From Streptomyces monashensis (GTDB taxonomy: Bacteria; Actinomycetota; Actinomycetes; Streptomycetales; Streptomycetaceae): a stretch of 64,000 nt of DNA. Positions 33,566 through 42,081 of the stretch are shown one piece after another (position 1 is the stretch's first letter; every line of letters begins with the position of its first letter). A program made the translations under genes and the position numbers. The notes beneath the pieces were generated by a model. It had not been told where the DNA came from, made no database searches, and worked only from the letters and a program-made list of their open reading frames with translations. The DNA lies in assembly GCF_001866665.1 (NCBI RefSeq), contig NZ_MLYO01000051.1:62001-126000 (forward strand), written 5' to 3'.

Positions 33566-34309
33566 TCAGGCGGAGTCGGCCGTCCGGCGCAGAACCAGGG
33601 AGACGAAGCCCCAGGTTTCCCGGTAGGCGCGCAGCCATTCGGTACGGCGGGTGTTGGCGGTCTCCAGCACCTCCGGGCTGTCCGGATCCTCAGGGCGGTC
33701 CAGGGCCCACGCGGCCAGCGAGCCCCAGCAGGCCCACTCGTAGTCGTCCAGCTCCCGGCGCGTGCTGACGTGTCCGTCGACCGGGGTCCAGCCGTCGGCG
33801 ACGACACGGTCCACGGTGTCCGCCAGGTCGGTGAAGTTCCCGAGCATCTCGACGGCCTCCTGCGACGGAGGGCGCTCCCAGAACCCGTCCCCGATGAGGA
33901 CACGGCCGCCGGGAGCGAGGTGCTTGCGGGCCGCGGCGAGGGTGGGCAGCAGGCCGCCGAAGGCATGCGCGGCCCCGAAACTGAGGACTACGTCGAAGGG
34001 CTCCTCGGACGCGAACTCCTCGGCCTTCCGGTGGTGCAGGACGAGACGGTCCTGGACGCCGAGTTCGCGCGCCGCGACAGCCGCCTGGGCCAGGGCGTCC
34101 TCGGAGATGTCCACCCCCTCCGCGTGCGCATCCGGGCGCGCGGCCAGGGCGCGCAGGAGCCATTCCCCCTGGCCGCAGCCGAGGTCGAGCACTCGCTCGT
34201 CCCCCTTCGGCAGGCCGCGTTCCAGCAGCCGGCGCACGGAGTCGTCGTCGAGGGGGGACTTGATGGGGTGTTCGGCATGAGCGATGCGGGAGATCTCTTC
34301 ACGATTCAC
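33566..34309 (-). CDS. SAM-dependent methyltransferase
   Basis: 247 aa, class I fold. Motif I is VLDLGCGQGEWLLRALA, the acidic end of strand 2 is GVDISEDAL, and the motif IV region is FDVVLSFGAAHAFGG. The GTG start at 34309 is the first of the frame. The substrate is unknown; small-molecule methyltransferases of this type are numerous in streptomycetes. It is divergent from a secreted protease gene, with about 90 bp between them. Confidence 0.87.
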   Translation of the reverse strand: MNREEISRIAHAEHPIKSPLDDDSVRRLLERGLPKGDERVLDLGCGQGEWLLRALAARPDAHAEGVDISEDALAQAAVAARELGVQDRLVLHHRKAEEFASEEPFDVVLSFGAAHAFGGLLPTLAAARKHLAPGGRVLIGDGFWERPPSQEAVEMLGNFTDLADTVDRVVADGWTPVDGHVSTRRELDDYEWACWGSLAAWALDRPEDPDSPEVLETANTRRTEWLRAYRETWGFVSLVLRRTADSA

Positions 34310-34399
34310 CGGGGCAGCCTGCCAACGACTGCGCCTCCGCGCACGTCATTTACCACAGACCCCCACTTCGGGGGGAGACAACCGAGGAAACGAGGCCCT

Positions 34400-35788
34400 G
34401 TGAAGAAATCCGGCAGACGCCGCAGACGGATAGGCATAGCCCTCCCCGTCGCGGCGCTGACCCTGTCCCTCCCCTTCATCGCGTCCCCGTCCGCGGGTGC
34501 GTCGGCGCAATCGGCAGTCCCCGCCCCGGCAGCGGCCGCCGGTTCGGGCGGTCAGACGATCGAGAAGAGGCAGGAAACCCTCGACAAGATCGCCGGCCGG
34601 ATCACCGAGGGACTCTCCGAATCGGACCGCGCCAGGATTCCCGGCTTCACCGACATCGAAGTCGACCCCCTCCACAACAGCCTGCGTCTGCACTGGAAGG
34701 GCACCCCGCCGCAGCGGGTACGGCGCATCCTCGCCCACCTGCCCGAGGGCGTGCACGCTTCGGTCCTTCCGGCCCGCTACTCCAAGGCCGACCTGCACGC
34801 GGCCCGGAACAGGCTTCTGCGCGGCGGAAAGCCGGCGGATCTGCGCATCGCCGGCACGTCGGCCCCCCTCCGCATCACCAGCATCGGCCCCGCGGTCGAC
34901 GGAAGCGGACTGCGGATCGGCTACGACGAAGACCGTGGCACGGGCAAGAGCGAGCGGATGGACCCGCTGGCGTCGGCCGCTCGCCAGGACAGGTCGGGTG
35001 AGGTCAAGGCGGTCGCCGACCGACTGACCGGGGTCCACACCACTGTGGCGTACCAGCCGCTGAGCGTGGACCTCTCCTCGCGGCAGGAGGACAACACTCC
35101 GTGGCATGGCGGGGCGGCCCTGCGCAACCCCGGCGGGGGCGTCTGTTCCAGCGCGTTCAGCGTCAAGACCGCCGACGGGCGGTACGAGCTCAGCGCGGCC
35201 TACCACTGCGACGGTCGCGGCGGCGTGTGGCACACCTACTGGGGCAACAGGCTCATCGGCACCACCGACAGCGCCCAGCGGCTCGCGTCGGACGACGCCC
35301 TGGGCATCAGCCTGCCGTCCGGGCAGTCCGCCGGGCGACTGTACGACGGTCCGGCGAACGAGACCGACGGGTACTCCAAGCCCGTCACCGGCTGGGGCCA
35401 CAACAACGTGGGGGACTACGTCTGCACCGACGGCGCCAACTCCGGCGTGCACTGCGGTGTGCAGATCTCCGAGACGGACATCGGGGTCACGGGAGCGAAC
35501 GGCGTCTACCGACCGGACACCGACCTCGCCTACTCCACGTCACGCACGAAGGACCACATCGCGGCGGCGAACGGCGACAGCGGCGGACCGGTCTTCGCAG
35601 GGGTGAACAACTACACCTCCGACGAGGCACGTGGCATGATCACCGCCCTCGACCGCACCGTGACCTGCCCGTCGTCGGAGTACGTCCTCGACAGCGGCGT
35701 GCGCACCCCCTGGTGCGTGCAGGGTGTGTACTTCGTGCCGATCTTCAAGACTCTGCAGGACATGCACTGGACCCTGGTCACCCAGTGA
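34400..35788 (+). CDS. Secreted trypsin-like serine protease (S1 family)
   Basis: 462 aa. A basic n-region (KKSGRRRRR) and hydrophobic core form a signal peptide ending near residue 36. Residues about 50-225 look like a pro-domain. The catalytic triad is visible as His269 (SAAYHCDG), Asp298 or Asp299 (SDDALG) and Ser394 (NGDSGGPVF). Cys pairs around the active site suggest disulfides (249/270, 342/352). The GTG start follows ACGAGG. It is exported and probably degrades external protein; specificity cannot be judged. Confidence 0.88.
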   Translation: MKKSGRRRRRIGIALPVAALTLSLPFIASPSAGASAQSAVPAPAAAAGSGGQTIEKRQETLDKIAGRITEGLSESDRARIPGFTDIEVDPLHNSLRLHWKGTPPQRVRRILAHLPEGVHASVLPARYSKADLHAARNRLLRGGKPADLRIAGTSAPLRITSIGPAVDGSGLRIGYDEDRGTGKSERMDPLASAARQDRSGEVKAVADRLTGVHTTVAYQPLSVDLSSRQEDNTPWHGGAALRNPGGGVCSSAFSVKTADGRYELSAAYHCDGRGGVWHTYWGNRLIGTTDSAQRLASDDALGISLPSGQSAGRLYDGPANETDGYSKPVTGWGHNNVGDYVCTDGANSGVHCGVQISETDIGVTGANGVYRPDTDLAYSTSRTKDHIAAANGDSGGPVFAGVNNYTSDEARGMITALDRTVTCPSSEYVLDSGVRTPWCVQGVYFVPIFKTLQDMHWTLVTQ

Positions 35789-35942
35789 CCGCGGGCTGAG
35801 CGACCGGTGGGCCGCCGGGCTGGACCAGCGGCCCACCACACGAGGCGACCATCACAAGTTCATCACCTCTCCTGCGCATTACTCACAGATCTGGCGCCTC
35901 GCGGGCTACCGTCGTCGCTTCTCGGACATCCCAGGGGGACGA

Positions 35943-36446
35943 ATGACCAGCCCATACATGCCGTCACCACCCACCCCGCCGGTGCGCCCCGCTCCGAAGT
36001 GGGCCCGGAAGCGCTATGTACTGCCCGCGATCGGCTTCGCTTTCCTCCTGGGGATCGGCGCGGGCGCCGACGGGCAGCACAGCGACGGCAACAGCGTGAA
36101 GACGGCGGCCAGTCAGCCCCGGCCCACCGCGACCGTCACCGCCACCACCACCGCAACGGCGACAGCACCCGCGAAGCCCGCACCTGGACCGACCGTGACG
36201 AAGACGGTCAAGGCGACGGTGACGGTCACCGCCCAGGCGGCCACCGACAACGGCGGCAGCAGCTCAGACGGTTCCGGCAGTCAGAGCGCGTCGGGCACCT
36301 GCTCCATCGTCTCCAACGCGGGGAACTGCTACTCCGCCGGCGAGTTCTGCCGCAACAGCGACCACGGAGCGACGACGACGGACGCCTCCGGCACGAGCAT
36401 CACGTGCGCCCCCAGCGGGAGCAGGTGGCGCTGGACCTACTCCTGA
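35943..36446 (+). CDS. Membrane-anchored or secreted protein with Cys-containing C-terminal domain
   Basis: 167 aa. A Pro-rich cytosolic tail (1-22) leads to one hydrophobic segment (YVLPAIGFAFLLGIGAGA), a long Thr/Ala/Val-rich linker (about 45-105) and a compact domain with four Cys (GTCSIVSNAGNCYSAGEFCRN and ITCAPSG). Many streptomycete surface proteins of unknown role share this layout. ATG with AGGGGG upstream. Function unknown. Confidence 0.78.
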   Translation: MTSPYMPSPPTPPVRPAPKWARKRYVLPAIGFAFLLGIGAGADGQHSDGNSVKTAASQPRPTATVTATTTATATAPAKPAPGPTVTKTVKATVTVTAQAATDNGGSSSDGSGSQSASGTCSIVSNAGNCYSAGEFCRNSDHGATTTDASGTSITCAPSGSRWRWTYS

Positions 36447-36476
36447 CCGCTGGGGCCGGCCCGCCGAAGCCGCTCC

Positions 36477-36600
36477 TCAGGCGTCGGCATCGCCACCGCC
36501 GGCCGCGTAGCGGAGGAACTCCGTCCAGGTGGCGGGGGGGCGGCGGCCTCCGCATCGGGGACGGCCCGCTGGACCGGAACGCCGGGAAGGTGTTGTGGTT
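36477..36600 (-). pseudogene. Possible DUF397 gene remnant
   Basis: On the minus strand the last codons before a TGA read PPATWTEFLRYAAGG, which resembles the C-terminus of DUF397 proteins (consensus WxxFV/LxxA). Upstream the frame is broken and no start or N-terminal WRKSSYS block is found. The G-run at 36534-36541 could be the site of a frameshift. Weak evidence, reported as a relic. Confidence 0.3.
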
Positions 36601-36633
36601 CGAGACGGGGTGACGGGGACCGAGCCGGATCGC

Positions 36634-37788
36634 CTACGCGTCCGCGTACTTCGCATCCGACGCCGGGTCCAAGGCCAGGCGGTAGCCGCGCTTCACCACC
36701 GTCTGGATCAGTTTCGGGGTGCCGAGGGCCGTGCGGAGGCGGGCCATCGCCGTTTCCACCGCGTGTTCGTCGCGGCCCGCGCCCGGCAACGCCCGCAGCA
36801 GGTCCGAGCGGGGCACCACCCAGCCGGGGCGGCGGGACAGGGCGCGCAGCAGGGACATGCCGGCCGGGGGGACGGGTTTCAGGTCGCCGTCGACCAGGAC
36901 CGCGTGGCCCCGGATCTCCACCCGGTGACCGGCGATCGGCAACGAACGGGCCCGCGCCGGGAGTTCCTGGCACAGCAACTGCACCAGCGGTCCCAGCCGG
37001 AAGCGCTCCGGCTGGACCGTGTCCACGCCGTGCGCCTGGAGGGGGAGCGCCGTCACCGGGCCCACGCAGGCCGGGAGGACGTCGTGGGAGAGGGCGGAGA
37101 GCAGGTCCGGAAGGAGGGCCCTGTCCTCGGCGCGCGACAGCAGCGACGCCGCCGCCGGGGCGCTCGTGAAGGTCAGGGCGTCCAGCGAGCGCGCGATCGT
37201 CGCGTCCAGCAGACGGTCCAGCGGGGCCGTGTCCTCCGGCGGCATCCAGCGGTACACCGGGACCGGAAGCACCTCCGCACCACCGGCACGCAAAGACTCC
37301 ACGAAGCCCGGCAACGGCTCACCGTGCAGCTGTACCGCGATACGGCGGCCCTCCACGCCCTCCTCCAGGAGGCGGTCCAGGACCTCCGCCATGGATTCCG
37401 AGGACGGGGACCACTCCTCCGTCAGTCCGGCCGCGCGGATCGCGCCCTTGACCTTCGGGCCGCGGGCCAGCAGTTCCGCCTCCCGAAGACGGGCGAGGAG
37501 CGGGTCGCCCAGGCCCCAGCCCTCGGCCGCCTCCACCCAGCCCCGGAAGCCGATGGCGGTCGTGGCCACGACGGTGTCCGGGGCCTGGTCGATGATCTCC
37601 TTCGTCGCGGCGAGGAGTTCCCCGTCGTCGGCGAGCGGCACGATCCGCAGGGCGGGCGCGTGCAGGACGACGGCACCGCGCCGCTGGAGCAGCGCGCTCA
37701 GCTCCTCGGCCCGGCGCGCGGCGGTGACGCCCACGGTGAATCCCGCGAGCGGACCGTGCTCGGGATGCTGCTGCTCTTCGTCGTACAT
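36634..37788 (-). CDS. nnaR: Nitrate/nitrite assimilation regulator NnaR (HemD-like plus winged helix)
   Basis: 384 aa. Residues 12-270 resemble uroporphyrinogen-III synthase (FTVGVTAARRAEELSALLQRRG, LTFTSAPAAASLL). Residues about 275-375 are an OmpR/PhoB-type DNA-binding domain (LSRRPGWVVPRSDLLRALPG, AVETAMARLRTALG, IQTVVKRGYRL). That fusion is the hallmark of NnaR, a co-activator with GlnR of nitrate and nitrite genes in S. coelicolor. It is directly downstream of narK on the same strand, which supports the role. ATG with GAGGAG upstream. Catalytic HemD function is not expected. Confidence 0.9.
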   Translation of the reverse strand: MYDEEQQHPEHGPLAGFTVGVTAARRAEELSALLQRRGAVVLHAPALRIVPLADDGELLAATKEIIDQAPDTVVATTAIGFRGWVEAAEGWGLGDPLLARLREAELLARGPKVKGAIRAAGLTEEWSPSSESMAEVLDRLLEEGVEGRRIAVQLHGEPLPGFVESLRAGGAEVLPVPVYRWMPPEDTAPLDRLLDATIARSLDALTFTSAPAAASLLSRAEDRALLPDLLSALSHDVLPACVGPVTALPLQAHGVDTVQPERFRLGPLVQLLCQELPARARSLPIAGHRVEIRGHAVLVDGDLKPVPPAGMSLLRALSRRPGWVVPRSDLLRALPGAGRDEHAVETAMARLRTALGTPKLIQTVVKRGYRLALDPASDAKYADA

Positions 37789-37834
37789 GGCTCTCCTCGC
37801 TCACCGGCACACGCCCCTGACCGGTATGCCGTAC

Positions 37835-37862
37835 GAGCCTGTCAACGGCGCGTGACAGGCTC
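37835..37862. promoter_or_regulatory. Inverted repeat between narK and nnaR
   Basis: Perfect 10-bp arms GAGCCTGTCA (37835-37844) and TGACAGGCTC (37853-37862), 8-bp spacer. The minus-strand TTGACA inside it could be a -35 element for nnaR. It may be an operator or the narK terminator. Confidence 0.45.
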
Positions 37863-37914
37863 GGTTCGGGGTGATGTCACCGGTGTTACGTCCTACCTCG
37901 ACACCGGCCGTACG

Positions 37915-39294
37915 TCACACTTCGGCGTAGCTGAGCTGCGACTTCGTTTCCGTCGTGGCCTCCGTTACAGCCTGCCTCACCGGGCGGCGGAGGTATACGG
38001 CCCACGTCAGCGCGAAGCACACGCCGTAGAAGGCGAGGAAGGCGACGAACGCGCCCGTCCCGGAGCCGTAGGAGAGGAACGACTGGCGGAAGGCCATGTT
38101 GATGCCGACGCCGCCGAGCGCGCCCACCGCGCCGATCAGGCCCATCGAGGCGCCGGACAGACGGCGGCCGTGGGCCACCGCCTCCTCGCCCGTCAGGCCC
38201 TTCGCCAGCGCCTTCGCCTGGAAGATGCCCGGGATCATCTTGTACGTCGAGCCGTTGCCGAGGCCGCTCAGGACGAACAGGACGACGAAGACGGACACGA
38301 ACAGGGGGAGGGACTTCTGCATGCTGGCCATGATCAGGACGGCCGTCGCGGCCGCCATGCCCACGTAGTTCCAGAGCGTGATGCGGGCGCCGCCGTAGCG
38401 GTCGGCCAGCCAGCCGCCCAGCGGGCGGATCAGGGAGCCGAGCAGCGGGCCGATGAAGGTGAGGTACGCCGCCTGGAGCGGGGTGCGGCCGAACTGGTTC
38501 GTCAGGACCTGGCCGAAGGCGAAGCTGTAGCCGATGAAGGAGCCGAACGTGCCGACGTAGAGGAAGGACATGATCCAGGTGTGGGCGTCCTTCGCCGCGT
38601 CCTTCGCCGCGCCGGTGTCGTTCTTCACCGTCGCCAGGTTGTCCATGAAGACCGCCGCCAGGGCGGCCGCCAGGACGATCAGGGGGATGTAGATGCCCAG
38701 CAGCAGCCGCGGGCCGCCGTTGGCGCCGATGATCGCCAGCGCGACCAGCTGGATCACCGGCACGCCGATGTTGCCGCCGCCCGCGTTCAGGCCCAGGGCC
38801 CAGCCCTTCTTCCGCAGCGGGAAGAAGGCGTTGATGTTGGTCATGGAGGACGCGAAGTTGCCGCCGCCGATGCCCGCCAGCAGGCCCACCAGCAGGAACG
38901 TCGTGAAGGACGTGCCCGGCTTCATCACCGCGAACGCCGCCACCGTCGGCACCAGCAGCAGGCCCGCCGAGATGATCGTCCAGTTGCGGCCGCCGAAGAC
39001 GGCGACGGCGAAGGTGTAGGGGACCCGGACGACCGCGCCGACCAGCGTGACCATCGAGGTCAGCAGGAACTTGTCGGCGGGGGTCAGGCCGTACTTCGGC
39101 CCCATGAACAGGACCAGCACGGACCACAGGGTCCAGACCGAGAAGCCGATGTGTTCCGAGAGCACCGAGAACCACAGGTTCCGGCGGGCGATCCGCTCCC
39201 CGGTCGCCTGCCAGAATCCCTCGTCCTCCGGATCCCATCGCTCGATCCAACGGCCACTGCGACGGGGTACGCCTGATGCGGCTGGGGCTGTCAT
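37915..39294 (-). CDS. narK: Nitrate/nitrite transporter NarK
   Basis: 459 aa, MFS fold with about 12 helices. The nitrate signature glycine-rich motifs are visible as GGGNFASSMTNINAFFP and GLNAGGGNIGVPVIQ. I chose ATG 39294 with GGAGG upstream; the frame extends to 39405 without support. It imports nitrate for assimilation or exports nitrite. It is followed by nnaR. A GlnR-like half-site lies about 80 bp upstream, fitting nitrogen control. Confidence 0.93.
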   Translation of the reverse strand: MTAPAASGVPRRSGRWIERWDPEDEGFWQATGERIARRNLWFSVLSEHIGFSVWTLWSVLVLFMGPKYGLTPADKFLLTSMVTLVGAVVRVPYTFAVAVFGGRNWTIISAGLLLVPTVAAFAVMKPGTSFTTFLLVGLLAGIGGGNFASSMTNINAFFPLRKKGWALGLNAGGGNIGVPVIQLVALAIIGANGGPRLLLGIYIPLIVLAAALAAVFMDNLATVKNDTGAAKDAAKDAHTWIMSFLYVGTFGSFIGYSFAFGQVLTNQFGRTPLQAAYLTFIGPLLGSLIRPLGGWLADRYGGARITLWNYVGMAAATAVLIMASMQKSLPLFVSVFVVLFVLSGLGNGSTYKMIPGIFQAKALAKGLTGEEAVAHGRRLSGASMGLIGAVGALGGVGINMAFRQSFLSYGSGTGAFVAFLAFYGVCFALTWAVYLRRPVRQAVTEATTETKSQLSYAEV

Positions 39295-39374
39295 CGCTCG
39301 TTCCTCCACGGGCTCCGGCTGCACGACACTGAGCCCGAAGGTAGGGAGCGGGAGTTTCCGCGCTGTGGCTGTGG

Positions 39375-39401
39375 GTGACCGGAAGGGAACGTTGCTCTCA
39401 C
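39375..39401 (+). promoter_or_regulatory. Candidate GlnR box upstream of narK
   Basis: GTGAC-n6-GGAAC (39375-39390) fits the GlnR half-box gTnAC-n6-GaAAC; CTCAC follows after another 6 bp (39397-39401), where the second gTnAC would be expected. It lies 81 bp upstream of the narK ATG. GlnR and NnaR control of narK is known in S. coelicolor. Confidence 0.5.
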
Positions 39402-39439
39402 TCACTCACAAGCCGACCGGTGAGGGAAGCCGCCGTGCC

Positions 39440-40129
39440 TCAGGACGCGATGCGGTACCGGTGCTCCGGCCGGCCCGTCGCCCCGTAGCGCAGGATCAGG
39501 CGGACCGTTCCCTCCTTGACGAGGTACGACAGATAACGCTGAGCTGTCGCCCGGGAGACTCCCGTCAGCTCGGCGGCCTCGGCGGCCGACAGATCGCGGT
39601 GGGCGGTGCGCAGCGTCTGCTGGACCAGCGCGAGCGTGGGCGCCGAGTGGCCCTTGGCCGGGACCCGGGGCACGGCGGGCGGCCGCACCGCGCTGAACAG
39701 GGCGTCCACATCGGCCTGTTCGGTCTCCATGGTCTCCCCGAGGGTGTCGACGCGGTGCTGGAGCTCGCGGTACGCGGTGAGCCGTTCCGCCAGGTCGGCG
39801 GCGCCGAACGGCTTGACCAGGTAGCCGACCGCGCCGAGTTTCATGGCCGTGCGGACCGAGGCGATGTCCCGGTCCGCCGTGATGACGAAGGCGTCGGGGC
39901 GGGCGCCGCCCGCGTCCCCGGTGAGGCGGCGCAGCACGTCCAGTCCGCTGCCGTCGGGCAGGAAGATGTCGAGGAGGAGCAGGTCGGGGCGCAGGTCGTG
40001 CACCGCCTGCAGGGCGTCGGCCACGCTCGCCGCCTCGCCCACCACCTCGAACCCCCGGACCCGGGACACGTAGTCGCAGTGGATGTGGCTGACCCGGAAG
40101 TCGTCGTCCACGACCAGGGTGCGGATCAT
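39440..40129 (-). CDS. Response regulator, CitB/DcuR family
   Basis: 229 aa. The receiver domain (1-125) shows the acidic pocket VVDDD, the phospho-acceptor Asp in LLLLDIFLPDGSG and the conserved Lys in GYLVKPF. The C-terminal output (SAAEAAELTGVSRATAQRYLSYLVKEG) is the helix-turn-helix typical of citrate/dicarboxylate regulators. Its ATG overlaps the kinase stop by one base. It probably controls the divergent ABC importer at 42.1-45.0 kb. The signal is unknown; family precedent points to carboxylic acids. Confidence 0.92.
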   Translation of the reverse strand: MIRTLVVDDDFRVSHIHCDYVSRVRGFEVVGEAASVADALQAVHDLRPDLLLLDIFLPDGSGLDVLRRLTGDAGGARPDAFVITADRDIASVRTAMKLGAVGYLVKPFGAADLAERLTAYRELQHRVDTLGETMETEQADVDALFSAVRPPAVPRVPAKGHSAPTLALVQQTLRTAHRDLSAAEAAELTGVSRATAQRYLSYLVKEGTVRLILRYGATGRPEHRYRIAS

Positions 40130-41799
40130 CAGCGGTCACCTCCTCCCACGGACAGCGTCATCCTTCCACCGGTCGTCACAGGATCCGGCAGGGGCAGCCG
40201 TACGGTGAAGACCGCGCCCGGACCCTCGCTGACGGTGATCGTGCCGCCGTGCCGCATCACCAGGCGGTGGACCAGGGCGAGGCCCAGGCCGCGCCGGGCG
40301 GTGCCCCGGTCGGGGCGGGTCGACCAGCCGTCCTCGAAGATCGAGTCGTGGGCGCCGGGCGCGATGCCGGGGCCCGTGTCGGCCACCCGGACGGTCGTCA
40401 CCCGCTCCTCCTCGGTGAGCGTGAGCCGTACCGCGCGTCCGCCCGCCGGGGGCGGTCCGTCGGCCGCCGCGTCGATCGCGTTGTCCAGCAGATTGCCGAC
40501 GATCGTCAGCAGCCGGGGCAGATGCGGCGGGTCCTCGCCCAGCGCGGAGCCGGCGTCCAGCTCGACATACACCCCGCGCTCGGCGGCCACCGTCGTCTTG
40601 GCCACGACCAGACCGACCATCAGCGGGTTGCCGATCCGCTTGCGCACGGACTCGGTGAGCGCCTGCCCGGCACCGGCCGACTCCACGGCCACCTCGTACG
40701 CGTCGTCGTACGCCCCGATGTCCAGCAGTCCGGCGAGCGTGTGCATCCGGTTGGTGAACTCGTGCTGCTGTGCTCGAAGGGCGTCCGTCAGACCGCGCAC
40801 GGAGTCCAGCTCCCGCAGCAGTCCGACCAGTTCGGTGCGGTCCCGGACGGTCACCACCGCGCCCAGCTCCCGCCCGTGCAGGGTCACCGGCATCCGGTTG
40901 ACGACCAGACAGTGCTCGTCGGTCAGCACGTCGATGTCGGTGCCGGTCACGGTGCCGTCCAGGGCCCGGCGCAGCCGGCCGTCGGGCAGGACCTGGCCGA
41001 GGGTGCTGCCGAGCGCGGTGCCCAGGCCGAGCAGTCGGCGCGCCTCGTCGTTCACCACGCTGATCCTGCCGTCCGGGTTGAAGGCTATGACGCCCTCACG
41101 GATGCCGTGCAGCATCGCCTCACGGTCCTGCAACAGCCCGGCGATCTCCTCCAGCTCCAGCCCGAACGTGGTCCGCTTCAGCTGCCTGGCCAGCAGGAAC
41201 GCGGCCACAGAACCGAGAGCGGTGGCGATCGCGGCGTACAGGCCGAAGGTGGGAAGCTCGCGCCAGAGCTCGCCGACGACGTCGTTCTCCGGCATGCCCA
41301 CCGACACCTCGCCGACCAGGTCGCCCGTCGGCCCGTACAGCGGCACCCTGCCGTTGGCGGACCGCCCGGTCGCGCCCTGGTCGGTACCGACGTGCGGCAG
41401 GCCGTCCCGCGCCACGATCGGCTCGGTCACCGGCGAGCCGACCAGCTGCGGCATGGGGTGCGAGTGGCGGATGCCATGCAGGTCGATCACCACGACGTAC
41501 GACGCCCCCGACGACTGCCGGATGCGTTCGGCGACGGCCTGGACGATGCCGGGCCGTACCGCGCCACCGACGCTCTCGTCCTGCATGGCCCGGCGGACCT
41601 GCGGGTCGGCGGCCGTCGTCTTGGCGATGGCCACGGCTCGCTCCTCGTAGGTGCGGTCGAGCGCGGAGCGCTGCGCGAAGGCGAACAGGCCGAAGCCGAT
41701 GACGCCCGTGAGCGCCAGGATGGCGAGCTGGCTGACGAGGATCCGCGCGGACAGTCTCCCCCTCCCGCCGCGCCCGATCCGTATGCGGATGGGTGTCAC
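40129..41799 (-). CDS. Sensor histidine kinase, DcuS/CitA family
   Basis: 556 aa. A first membrane helix (about 22-43) and a second (about 188-212) flank a periplasmic PDC/Cache-like sensor domain with VVVIDLHGIRHSHP and VPLYGPTGDLVGEVSVG. A PAS domain follows (VIAFNPDGRISVVNDEA), then the phospho-acceptor His in QQHEFTNRMHTLAGLL, and an ATPase with NLLDNAIDAA and GLGLALVHRLV. GTG start. It forms a two-gene operon with the regulator and is divergent from an ABC importer, its likely target. Confidence 0.93.
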   Translation of the reverse strand: MTPIRIRIGRGGRGRLSARILVSQLAILALTGVIGFGLFAFAQRSALDRTYEERAVAIAKTTAADPQVRRAMQDESVGGAVRPGIVQAVAERIRQSSGASYVVVIDLHGIRHSHPMPQLVGSPVTEPIVARDGLPHVGTDQGATGRSANGRVPLYGPTGDLVGEVSVGMPENDVVGELWRELPTFGLYAAIATALGSVAAFLLARQLKRTTFGLELEEIAGLLQDREAMLHGIREGVIAFNPDGRISVVNDEARRLLGLGTALGSTLGQVLPDGRLRRALDGTVTGTDIDVLTDEHCLVVNRMPVTLHGRELGAVVTVRDRTELVGLLRELDSVRGLTDALRAQQHEFTNRMHTLAGLLDIGAYDDAYEVAVESAGAGQALTESVRKRIGNPLMVGLVVAKTTVAAERGVYVELDAGSALGEDPPHLPRLLTIVGNLLDNAIDAAADGPPPAGGRAVRLTLTEEERVTTVRVADTGPGIAPGAHDSIFEDGWSTRPDRGTARRGLGLALVHRLVMRHGGTITVSEGPGAVFTVRLPLPDPVTTGGRMTLSVGGGDR

Positions 41800-42007
41800 A
41801 GGTGCCTCATCGCCCCTGTTCTGAGTGGTGCCGGGACGGCCCTGCGCCGGACCCGTGGTGGCGCGATTGTGCCTGATGGCCGGAATTCTGCCCAGCCCCG
41901 TTTCACTGAGCAGAACGAGCAGAACCCCGGTTTACGCGGCTTTCGCGGGATACCTGGGAAACAGCGACGTAACACCGGGTGGCCTCTAGCGTCTGCCTTC
42001 ACCCGCT

Positions 42008-42073
42008 CCCGACGAGGTGCGGAACTCGACCCGACGAGGTGTGGAACCCGCCCCTCGAGGCGTGGAAGGAGAC
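42008..42073. promoter_or_regulatory. 22-bp direct repeats before the ABC importer operon
   Basis: Copies start at 42008 and 42030, both CCCGACGAGGTG followed by (C/T)GGAAC, period 22 bp (two helical turns). A diverged third (CCCTCGAGGCGTGGAAGGAG) at 42052-42071 runs into the ribosome-binding site of the ATPase gene. Direct repeats at helical spacing suggest regulator binding, perhaps by the adjacent response regulator; this is inference. Confidence 0.45.
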
Positions 42074-42081
42074 GGCCCCCC

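Noticed and set aside
36529..39276. A 915-codon plus-strand frame across nnaR and narK
   Set aside because: Shadow of two well-supported minus-strand genes; composition is Arg/Gly/Ala only.
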